The position numbers and the translations under genes were made by a program. From Pyxicephalus adspersus (lineage: Eukaryota > Chordata > Amphibia > Anura > Pyxicephalidae), in contig NC_092866.1 in NCBI RefSeq assembly GCF_032062135.1, positions 22,794,021 to 22,858,020 on the forward strand: a DNA stretch of 64,000 nt, read 5' to 3'. Position 1 is the first letter of the stretch. The number at the start of each line of letters is the position of its first letter. Positions 55,380 through 64,000 of this stretch are shown here, in pieces. The notes beneath the pieces are model-generated. The model made no database searches. It was given only the letters and a program-made list of their open reading frames with translations, and was not told the origin of the DNA.

Positions 55380-55640
55380 CTTTCCAGTATATTGATGAAA
55401 AACAAAAGATTTGATGTTGGTGTTCGTGAATAGCTCAGCACTCTTCGTCTGCACTGAACACTGCTAATATTCATCTAAGCTGGCAATGCTCTGTCTGCTG
55501 TGGAAGCCCCTCATTTCCTACTTGCACTGCAATGAATCTTTACATTGGTCTCTATTTCCAAAACATAATTCTGAATGAATTCACAATCTGTCTTCCACAT
55601 ATACAACATTTTCCTCCCGTAAGAAACACAGACTATGGGA
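55380..55640. other. Candidate conserved non-coding block (weak)
   Basis: Repeat-free and compositionally complex: GCTAATATTCATCTAAGC, GCAATGCTCTGTCTGCTG, TTGCACTGCAATGAATC, ATTCTGAATGAATTCAC. No open frame. Texture-based inference. Confidence 0.22.
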
Positions 55641-56636
55641 TGGATTGAATTTAAGCAACATACTAAATTAATATAATGTTTATCAAAACCATCTCAGCCC
55701 ATGCTCAGTACCAAAAACATTGGTGGTTATCCAGTAACTTAGGTTTTATTATTTTCATTCTTGTGTAAGCTTTTCAGTATTGAATGGTCTTTTTGTTTAC
55801 TAAACAGGTTTATTGGTTTTGTTGGCTAGAGATTGTTGTCCAAAAAGGAGACTTATTTCTAAACTCGTCTTTCCCATAAGGTACGTGATTGCACTCTATA
55901 TTAAACTCATGAAGCCACAGCAAAGCCACTGTTTCACTGCCAAACTAAAATTGATAAAACTTAAAATTATAGCTCTGTGCTGTGGAATGTGTATATTTCA
56001 TATTGCACAAGAGTCATTTACAGGAGTGTGGCATAGGGCTAAAAGCCCCTTTTTAATTGGGTTTCTCTACTTTCCAGAATTTGCACCTCTGTGCCAAGCT
56101 GGTGGGTTTTACAGAAGCACATAATATAGTTCTGGATGACTGGTGAACTGGAATACTCTATTTAAAAAAATGTATGACTTCACCGAGTGCCAAGGGCAAA
56201 GCAAAATCACAAAGACTAGGTTTGCTTGATACTTAATGAGGTACAGGAGTGCAGAGTGGGAAACCTTACAGACAGCACTTTGTTTCTTTGCTGGTGGTAT
56301 AGCATTTAAGCATGCTCACCTTTACATCATTGAGACTTAGAGGTTGGATGTTGTTTGCATAACCTGGGTGGAGGAGATGTGCCCTCATATAGAGGAAATA
56401 CAAATAATTTAATAATATAAACTACAGTAACACGACTCCTACAAATAAAGAAATTGTTGTTACTCTATAACTTTCCAAGGTTAAAGAAAGTTCCCGATAT
56501 CAATTTTTAATAGCTGAGGTTGGCAAATTCGGTAACAAAGTGGGCCGTGTATTAGTATTAACTTACAGCATAAATTAGAATATATTTATTACAGTCAGAA
56601 TAAGGGGCCAAGTTAGCTATGTGCAATTGGATACTT
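55641..56636. other. Single-copy DNA
   Basis: The plus-strand open frame at 55813-56124 (103 codons) has Cys- and Lys-rich stretches but no domain I recognise, and no splice or promoter context supports it. No repeat family identified. Confidence 0.45.
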
Positions 56637-57120
56637 AAAGTGGACCTAAAATTTCCCTTTAAAAATTTGCAATCTGGCAGGGTTTTATTGTAGAAGGGGA
56701 CAGGTGATGTCCATTTTTAAATGAGCAGCTGGCTGACTACTTTTTCAACTGTCAAAACTCACTGAGCTGCTCATGCATGCTTCCCCTAAAGCTGCTGGGA
56801 CTAAATGATCTCCAGTGCACCTACATGAGAGTTACGTCATCCCAGCTCAGCAAAAAAGATGGCAGAAGATCAGAATGAGGAAGAAGATGGCGGTATCTAC
56901 AATGGAATGGGGACAGGCGAGTATCAGTTGGGTTTTTATTCTGCTTCATGTCTTCATTGAAATGCCAGGAGCAAAATAAACCTTTCTTTGCAAGCAATGA
57001 TTGACTCATAGCTTACACAAGGATGGTGGTTTGTAATTGGCCCTGAGACGTCATATGGAGTAAGAAGCATGCTCCTTTATATCTGGAAGTAAGCGTCAAA
57101 GTAAACCTGTTGGATTCAAA
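56637..57120 (+). mobile_element. TTAA-family repeat (family E-like), copy 3, eroded
   Basis: The left end is TTAAAGTGGACCTAAAATTTC, matching the AGTGGAACTAAAC terminus of this group. The interior has GCTCATGCATGCTTCCCC, GAGAGTTACGTCATCCCAGC, and AAGATGGCAGAAGATCAGAA. The expected inverted right terminus is not preserved, so the end is approximate. The minus-strand frame at 57009-56821 is a shadow. Confidence 0.5.
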
Positions 57121-57265
57121 GTCTATGTCAAGCTAGAAAATAAAGTTTCAGTTTTGGAGAGCATGATAAAGTATTAGAACCAATGTCTGTTTTTTTCTGC
57201 TTCCTGGGAATTTATCACAATTATTTTTTCAGATAGGTAGTGAGTGATAATATGCATATGCTTAA

Positions 57266-57830
57266 CCTCCTGGGCGGTTTAATTCTGTCCGGATTTTTAT
57301 ATGTCTAAAAGCGGTACATTGTTTTTCATGAAAATTTATTTTACAGTATATTATAAAATGATAACTATAATAAAGTTTGAAACACAAAATCATGTCTAAA
57401 TAATAAATTTAATAAATAAATAAAAAATATTATACGCATACTATTATACTGTAAAATAAATTTTCATGAAAGACCGTAGAGAAAGAGTGTTCTGCTTTTA
57501 CACATATAAATCCACTGTATTGCTTTTAATACAGTTATTTTGTATTGAATGCAATACAAATTTTATTTTTTAATTCCCACCATGACCCGAACAGAATGTC
57601 CGCACGCACCAACGTCACCGGGAACTCCCCAGTGACTCATTGGATGCAGAGGACGCCGGCCGGAGGATGTGAGAAGACAAAAAGGACGATGGGGGACGCC
57701 GGCATATTAGGTAAGGCTAGATTTATCATTGTTTTGCATTGGATTAGCTACCCCGAGTGTGACTCAGAGTTACTGCTTCCAACATCTTTTTTTTAGCTTG
57801 AGTCACACTCGGGGGTTACCGCTCAGGGGG
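57266..57830 (+). mobile_element. piggyBac-like MITE, copy 3
   Basis: The left boundary is TTAA at 57262-57265, followed by CCTCCTGGGCGGTTTAAT. The right end read inward on the minus strand is CCCCCTGAGCGGTAACCC; the right TTAA has decayed to GTAA. A subterminal perfect 16-bp hairpin, CCCCGAGTGTGACTCA (57751-57766) facing TGAGTCACACTCGGGG (57799-57814), and the shared core CGCACGCACCAACGTCACC are present. 565 bp, non-coding. The open frame at 57545-57796 lies in the core. Confidence 0.87.
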
Positions 57831-58236
57831 TAAATTAAAAATATTATAGGAGATCTAGCCTTTTATTATTTTCTTTCTAATGAAAAAAAAACTGTAATGG
57901 TTGTTGAAGAAGAATTACCTTTACTACCTATCTAGCGAAGTTATCAGTAGGACAGTAGGATAAATCTAACCCTAGATATCAGTAAAACCCTGACAGGGGA
58001 TTATACTCCACCTTTCTGCATTCAAAATTTTAAACCTAAAGTTTACCTGGACATTTAAAGAAACACATTGGACTAAATCTGTGGTCATACTATGAACATT
58101 CAGGTATATACATGCTTAGCAACCAGCTGTAGCTGAGGGTTCTGCGGAGCAGTTCATCTTTAAAATTTGAAGAATCATTTTTTTCCAAGTCAAATGGAAC
58201 AAAAGATCATGGCCAAAATATTGTAAATCTGTAGCT
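57831..58236. other. Single-copy DNA
   Basis: Nothing recognisable. Confidence 0.42.
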
Positions 58237-58240
58237 TTAA

Positions 58241-58535
58241 AGTGTAACTAAACCAATTATACTCATGTGTCCCCATTCCATTGCGGGAGCCACCATTTTC
58301 TTCCTGTTTCTCTAACTTGCTTCGATCTTCAGTCAGCTTGATTGGCCGCGTCAATGTAACATCTATGCAGGTCCCAGCAACCACAGGGGAAGCTGGAACG
58401 TGCAGATTATGCTGGTGACTAACAATCGGGCAGGTAAAAAAGCTTATTGCACCAAGGACATTGCCTGTCACTTTCCACACTATAGCCCTGTCTGGTTACA
58501 AATTTTTCACTTTAAGTTCCACTTTAAGTTCCACT
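58241..58535. mobile_element. TTAA-flanked MITE (family F) with AGTGGAAC ends
   Basis: TTAA at 58237-58240 and 58536-58539. The left terminus is AGTGTAACTAAACC and the right terminus read inward on the minus strand is AGTGGAACTTAAAG. The right end carries a local triplication of CACTTTAAGTTC. 295 bp, GC-richer than the flanks, non-coding. A TTAA target fits piggyBac or Kolobok; the ends differ from the CCTCC-type piggyBac-like family here. Confidence 0.78.
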
Positions 58536-58539
58536 TTAA

Positions 58540-58999
58540 ACATGAAAAAAAAGGGGCAAGACAGATTTTTTCATTACTTGCGCAACCAATCAGATTTTAA
58601 CCTTTTTTTTATAACTGTTCAAACATCAGCCAGTGAAGGTTAAACAATCCAATCGGTTGCTGTGGGTAAATCTTAGAGCCCTCCTACATTGTAAATCCCC
58701 TGCACAAAATGTGTTTTATGTGCATTAAAATGATAATCTGTGCCTTTTGTTTTTATACCTGTGAAGTTTTCACATCATCTCATGGCCAAAAAAAACATGA
58801 TGAGAGTCAAAGTTTTCTCCACGTTAGTGATGTCATTTTCATTACATCATTGCAATGAAGAGATCACATATTAACTTCAAGAAAGAAAGATGCTTTGATT
58901 TTTTTTTTTGGACAAATTAAATCTACTGCAGTTGTTGGTGTCACCCTGTTCCTGTAAAATCTGAAACACATAATCATCAAAACGAAAACATATATAAAC
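58540..58999. other. Single-copy DNA
   Basis: No gene or repeat recognised. AT-rich with a T-run near 58898. Confidence 0.42.
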
Positions 59000-59650
59000 A
59001 GGATCTAAAGGTGCCAAGTCCTCTGCTAGAAATAATGAAACATATTGTGGTGAATTACAAGCGCTTGTGGCAATGACACTGTTAATATTTATTACAGACA
59101 TATGCCATTACATTAAAGGCAGGTTATTTAGTTGGAAGAAAATAAAGATTTCCTTTCTGTGAGCCAGGCCTAGAAATGATTAATGCCAAACACTGCATAA
59201 GTTATGCTGGATCATACCTAAGAGATAAAGCAGAAAGGTGCAGCAACAATATAGTGCCATAAAACGGCAAAACTACACTTTTTTAACTATTTGTCGCCCA
59301 GCAGATAACAATTTGCAGCATTACACTGACACTAGTGTTAGACTGACATTGAGCTATTGTATTTTTATGATAACTGCGGCTTAAAGGCTCTACCTGCTGT
59401 GTCATTTAGTAAATGTAAACGGAAATATGCCTCTGCATATGTCAAATAACATGCTTGGAAAAGTATAGATTACTAATGCATGTGTGATTATTATAAGTCA
59501 CGAATTTATAAACTTCAGCCAGTGTTTTATGGTTTACCGTAAATTTATTACTACAAATTACATTAAAGTAAAATGATTTTGATGTATTCTAACATAGCTT
59601 TAATTTAGGAATCCAATTACTGTAAAATAATTTTAATCTTTACCATGTTA
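59000..59650. other. Candidate conserved non-coding block
   Basis: Repeat-free, with CACTGTTAATATTTATTACA near 59078, GAAATGATTAATGCC near 59173, AAATGTAAACGG near 59411, TTACTAATGCATGTGTGATT near 59471 and TTTAATTTAGGAATCCAATT near 59600. Many homeodomain/forkhead-like cores and no open frame. Enhancer-like texture; not tested for conservation. Confidence 0.28.
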
Positions 59651-60800
59651 ATTCGACTTCAAACACAATTTTTTAAAATCGGTTTTCATCACATAAAAAA
59701 TAAAAAAAAAATACCTGGTGATCCTGCTATAAGGTCCTTGTTTATGCACATACAGGTATAGGGTGGTAACATTATGGATCTGATTTAATGAACTAACAGT
59801 TGTAATACAACTAATAGCAAAGCCTCACAAGTGTTCTACTGCATTTTACTTGCATGACATTATTATTATTATTAGTAGTAGTATTAATATTAATTTTAAC
59901 TTGTTTTTTCACCATTGTCACTATAAGGAAGTCTGCCCGTATGTCTTGCAATCACTGCTGGTATGCATGCATGTAGACAAGAAGTGGCTGCAGAGTATAA
60001 ATGATCAACGCACTACATGTTTGGGTATATAAAGTCCCGGATTTACCCAATTTACTAAATTAAATGAACATTTTAACTTACTTTAGTAAATGAACCCCAA
60101 TATTTTATGAACTTGTTGATACGTACTATACTTTTTTTCAGGGTTTCCTATAAAGTTTACTAGAATATACAATGAAAGTGAAAAGTTCTTGTACTTTAAC
60201 AATTATTATTTTAATACTGAATGAGCAAACCAACATAGCATAAAATGGACTTCCTAAATTATTATACACCCCTCCCCTACTATGATTTCTCCTAAGTTTG
60301 AAGGAACAAGAATTCATCATCATAAAGGAAACAATAGATAAACCCATCTTCTGTAATTGTGACAAAATTCCACTTGCTATAGATTGGGGTTGAATTTCTA
60401 ATAGCCTTGCTGCAGTATACAAGAAGAAATTACTTTTCATTGATACCGGGTTATAATACTTTGTCCTAGTTTTCATTAGCTTTAAGCATGCTTCCAGGTG
60501 CATAGTAAGAACATAGAACATAGCAGAACATAGAATGGCAGTTTGGACACAGGGCAAATAGACAGTCTGTGTTGAAAATAAAGCAAAAAAAGGTTAGGCA
60601 ACCATGTAGACTGCTCAGCTGCCTTTAAAGCGAACCTTTGGCAGTGCGTTTTAGAGGCATTAGAAAATGTGTTTTAGTAAGCTAGTAAGGAGCAGGCTTT
60701 ATAGCTAAAATTATTGCAAATACTGTAATTGCTGTAAATAATACCTGAAAGTACAGAAAAATGCTTTTTCTGTATAAACCTAGGGCACAAAACATACAAG
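59651..60800. other. Single-copy DNA with a 139-codon open frame
   Basis: An ATT/AGT run lies near 59859-59890. The minus-strand frame 60557-60138 (139 codons) encodes a product with no domain I recognise, no obvious signal peptide and no supporting splice sites. I treat it as chance. Confidence 0.42.
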
Positions 60801-60805
60801 ATACA

Positions 60806-61612
60806 AGGTTACATACAAGATAGGGACTCTAGGTTTGTTCTTAAGTTGAATTTGTATGTAAGTCAGAACAGGTACATGACTAGGGCACAGCAGAGGAAGC
60901 CATGAGCTGCCCCCTTCCAAACTTTAACCCAACACTCCCCATTAAAGAGACCACACCATCTGTTGGATTAAATTGGCCATAGCAGCTCATTTATTAACCA
61001 TTAATATAATAACAACCTTTTTATATGTATATATTAACATCTGTAAACATCAAGAACAAACTTCCAAGCCAGTCCTTCATTTCTTTAGGTCCATGCAACG
61101 ATTCCTCCCATTGTAAACCTTTTCCCAATACCTCCGCTTACTAACCAGGCCCCCAGCCGCTATCACACCGCCTCGGGGACAATTTAGCGGATAAGCCCTT
61201 TTAACACCTAGCCCCCACAACAACTGAGTGTCGTGCAGGACCACCACTGATGAAACAGAGCCCACCCCTGATAGACCCTACCCCCTTAATCACAAACAAA
61301 GCAAAGAAAAAACTTTATGAAGCCTAGACATTTATTAACTTCTGGAGCAAGCTGTGCTTTGATATGCAAAAAGAAACCACTGCAGAGTTTGTCTTGGTCA
61401 TTTAAGAGTTACAAAAGGCTGCAGAAAGAGCTTAGGCCCCTAAGATCACCCACAACCTCAGCTGTGTTTAGCAAAATATTTCTTCTGCAAGTCATGCAAA
61501 CCGCCCCTCCCCCTTCAAGCCTCCATTCTGCACACAGTGAGCAGGGAAGCCCAGTTCCTATCTAGGAGGCGTCCGTATGACCGATGTCCTTAACCCGGGG
61601 ACTACCTGTGCT
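60806..61612 (-). mobile_element. Probable interspersed repeat of about 800 bp, family unknown
   Basis: On the minus strand it begins CACAGGTAGTCCCCGGGTTA with AGGACATCGGTCATACGGAC, and finishes near the plus-strand GGTTTGTTCTTAAGTTGAAT with TTGTATGTAAGTCAGAACAG. I recall both ends together in frog repeats. The interior is GC-richer than the flanks and holds open frames on both strands (61077-61265, 61317-61565) without domains. No target duplication was worked out. Confidence 0.5.
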
Positions 61613-61975
61613 GCTAACATTCAAAACAGTAATCAATGAAAATTCCCAAAAAAAACCTAATTCAAATAGGTAAATCCATAGTGTGTTTTATTAAACAATT
61701 ATTTAAAAAGGAAAAGAATAGGTTCAATGTATAAATATAGTTTTTCCTTTCTCACAGGTAAAATATTTGTATTTTTTATAAAATTATATGAGTCACTTGA
61801 TTCTAAATGATCTCTTCTGCATTTTTGTTGGCCATCAGTAGATGGTACTGTACCTCATTTAAAGTGTGTAACAAACTCATGTCTCAGGTATCCAATAACA
61901 GTAGCTTGAGGAGCCATTTCCTGGTATGACCTGAGTATGTTTTCTAACAGTATTTTGGATTATACTTGAATATAT
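61605..61975 (+). repeat. Unclassified dispersed repeat, copy 2 (partner at 21945-22330)
   Basis: Same orientation and landmark order as 21945-22330: GTGCTGCTAACATTCAAAAC, TTATTAAACAATTATTTAAA, AAGGAAAAG, CATCAGTAGATGGTACTGT, AAAGTGTGTAACAAACTC, and GTATGACCTGAGTATG. Its central hairpin arm is less well kept than in the partner. Non-coding. The left edge abuts the right end of the preceding repeat. Confidence 0.7.
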
Positions 61976-62879
61976 ACATTATATATGACAATTGTGTTTT
62001 CTTCAAACACATTAAAAATAAATATTTCCACCAGTTATCTTTTTTTCTTTATTTCTACTGTTTGTACATTTGTACATACTAACAAATGTTTGTGGTCTAT
62101 ATTTCAAGGCACACTGTACAAATGGGTAAGCCTTAAAATACCAAATTGACTGCATATGACTTGTTTATCGGACAGTTAAATGCTTAGCAGAGGACAACAT
62201 TTTAAATACTTTGCTATTAGCCATCAACAGCATATTATTTAAGTTGCACAGACATCTGTAATAGAGTTGACATGTCAGCATACAAATATGAGCACACATT
62301 GAGACAATCACATAAAGGATATTATAGCAGGAAACAAATATGAGTCTGATTTCTTTCATTACACAGTTTTTGTCTGTTTGGTCACGCTGTTTCTTATGAG
62401 CTGTTGTTTGAAGTTAAATTGAATACTATCCCAGATATCAAAGATATCTATATTGTTATTGGAGGAGCAAGACCAAAATAACTCTCTTTATTGTAAAGAA
62501 AAAAATCTGCACATTAACCGTCCTCACTTGAACCACTGTGGGTAATTCAGCTTTTTTCAAGAGATAGAGACTATCGCTGTCTGACATTTTATTAATGCAA
62601 ATGGATCATGGTGTTTTTGGACTTTACATTGTTACTACACCTTGTAGCTACTATTATTCAGACTTATAGGTGACTATGAAGCCTATTCATTTAAAGTTGA
62701 ATTTAATGCTTTTATATTTACCTATTGAATTGAACATTCTCAAAGTAATTTTTGTTACTTTTTAATGCCACTTTTGTCAAGTATGGAACATGGTTGTATA
62801 ATGATATTTTTTTAATACTGTATTGTATCTGATTATTATAGCATTAGACAGATATACCCTAAATTCCTAGTGCTCCAAA
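61976..62879. other. Single-copy DNA, part possibly constrained
   Basis: The open frame at 62359-62165 (minus) has no domain. The part 62380-62700 is repeat-free and complex (CCCAGATATCAAAGATATC, TTATTAATGCAAATGGATC with an octamer-like ATGCAAAT), so a regulatory element is possible but unproven. Confidence 0.35.
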
Positions 62880-62974
62880 TGGCAACTACCCCTATTTAAT
62901 GTACAGCACTGCATAATATGTTGGCGCTATATAAATCCTGTTTATTATTATTAATAAAAATAATAATAATAATA
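62880..62974 (+). mobile_element. SINE/LINE 3' tail fragment
   Basis: CCCCTATTTAATGTACAGCA, then TGCATAATATGTTGGCGCTA, TATAAATCCTGTTTATTATT, and an AAT/ATT-rich end, the same 3' tail as at 41431-41583. The 5' part is missing, as expected for a truncated retroposon insertion. Confidence 0.75.
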
Positions 62975-64000
62975 GCTGCAGTGCAATCTGGAGGCTAAAA
63001 GATTCATTTTTCAATAAAGCCTCCAAACTGACATTTACAATTACATCATCAGGAACCACTTTGATTGATTCCTGATTGTTAGAGGGGACCAGAGCTGTCA
63101 ATGACCATTGTGATTAAGTAACACAAGGCGTGCAAAGTAGCAGCTGGTGGCTCTCAAAGAAAGGACTTTATAAAATATATGCAGCATAGGGTCCATATAC
63201 AAATCGTGGGCAGGATGGGATAAAAAGTTGTTCTGCCATACTTTCATAAAGTCTTGCTCTTGAGGTACATTGTTTTCCCAAATAAATATATGATATGTTG
63301 TTGGTAGCTTCAAAGAAATACCAGTTCCAAGGCATAATTTCTAATCCCTATACTTGTTATGAGTCAATTACTCCAAACATTACATTCAAATACCAGTCAG
63401 ATATCATATCATATCATATCCAGAATTAAGTGATTAGCAATGGCTACCTAGCTATTGCTTTCATACCAGATTTCATTTTTATAGGACCTATAAGCCCATC
63501 ATCACTCCTAGATAAAGTTTTTAAAGGATGTATTATGCTCTTCTTTATATTTGCAAGCAAAAAAAAAATGAACTGCTTTTCCTAAAGACAGTCTGAAGAA
63601 ATACAAAGAAATACATTTTTGTACACTTGACTTACAGGCTTTATAAAACAGTGCACACATAAACACATAAACTGCCTCCCACAGAATGCTAGACATGTGC
63701 AAATACTTCATATAGGGTGCATACTGTATATACTTTTATGGAAGTGGCTTCACCTACAGGAAGTTGTTTTCCTTTAATGTACAATATACTCAGATATAAA
63801 CCTAAAGCTACATAACAGTTATGCCAGAATGAGTAAAGAATAAATAAAGAGCTTCTTAAACCCTATTGTACAGTAGCCATGGCTTTCATACATTGCAGTG
63901 ATGATAACCAACAAGCCAGAGACAGCTGTATTTAGTTTAGGATAAATAGCTCTCTGTTATTAGACTGTACCTCTGCTGTATATCTGCTGTTCTGATGCCC
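62975..64000. other. Single-copy DNA to the window end
   Basis: Three short minus-strand open frames (62892-63711) lack domains. A small ATATC repeat lies at 63398-63420. No gene or further repeat family recognised. Confidence 0.48.

Noticed and set aside
60138..60557. 139-codon minus-strand frame as a candidate gene
   Set aside because: No domain, signal peptide or splice context, and length is within what chance gives in AT-rich DNA.
1..64000. CRISPR array, prophage, plasmid or bacterial operon
   Set aside because: The window is eukaryotic: SINEs, MITEs, microsatellites, no dense coding, and no regularly spaced repeat-spacer structure.

Overview
The window looks like vertebrate nuclear DNA, most likely from an anuran amphibian and probably a ranoid frog. 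It is AT-rich, has no operon-like gene packing, and is crowded with old non-autonomous DNA transposons and tRNA-derived SINEs whose consensus I recall from ranoid frog genomes. That assignment rests on memory of repeat families, not on a database search. I found no protein-coding exon, tRNA, rRNA, CRISPR array or promoter that I can support. The open frames are short, mostly lie inside repeats or simple sequence, and resemble no protein family apart from one decayed Tc1-like transposase. The window reads as an intergenic desert or the inside of a very large intron.

Layout. 1-3.6 kb: AT-rich single-copy DNA with a Tc1-like transposon remnant (about 1069-1705) split by a palindromic MITE. 3.6-12.6 kb: single-copy DNA with four more copies of that palindromic MITE, a hAT-Charlie-like MITE and a degenerate purine-rich repeat. 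12.6-16.6 kb: a possibly constrained block, then two arrays of a 14-bp pyrimidine-rich minisatellite (13721-14250 and 14526-14982) that form a tandem duplication with a period near 732 bp, followed by a G-poor stretch. 18-26 kb: another palindromic MITE, a piggyBac-like MITE with intact TTAA flanks, a hAT MITE with a perfect 8-bp duplication, and a V-SINE inserted inside a different palindromic element. 28-35 kb: a second hAT family, a stem-loop-rich MITE, and two more V-SINEs. 38-44.7 kb: TTAA-flanked elements, SINE tails, another hAT copy, and two candidate conserved non-coding blocks; the stronger one is 43840-44720, which has a cluster of TGACAG sites. A 65-base assembly gap lies at 44840-44904. 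46-64 kb: more hAT copies, a CT/TA microsatellite beside an interlocked-repeat element, a compact 58-nt hairpin repeat, a piggyBac-like MITE nested inside the palindromic MITE, and further elements.

Nothing here works together as a pathway. The informative content is the layered transposon stratigraphy (four nested insertions, three of them bounded precisely), the target-site signatures that classify the families, the duplicated minisatellite that is open in all three frames of one strand and resembles a row of splice acceptors, and several repeat-free blocks that could be distal enhancers. I see no convincing new enzymatic or defence system.
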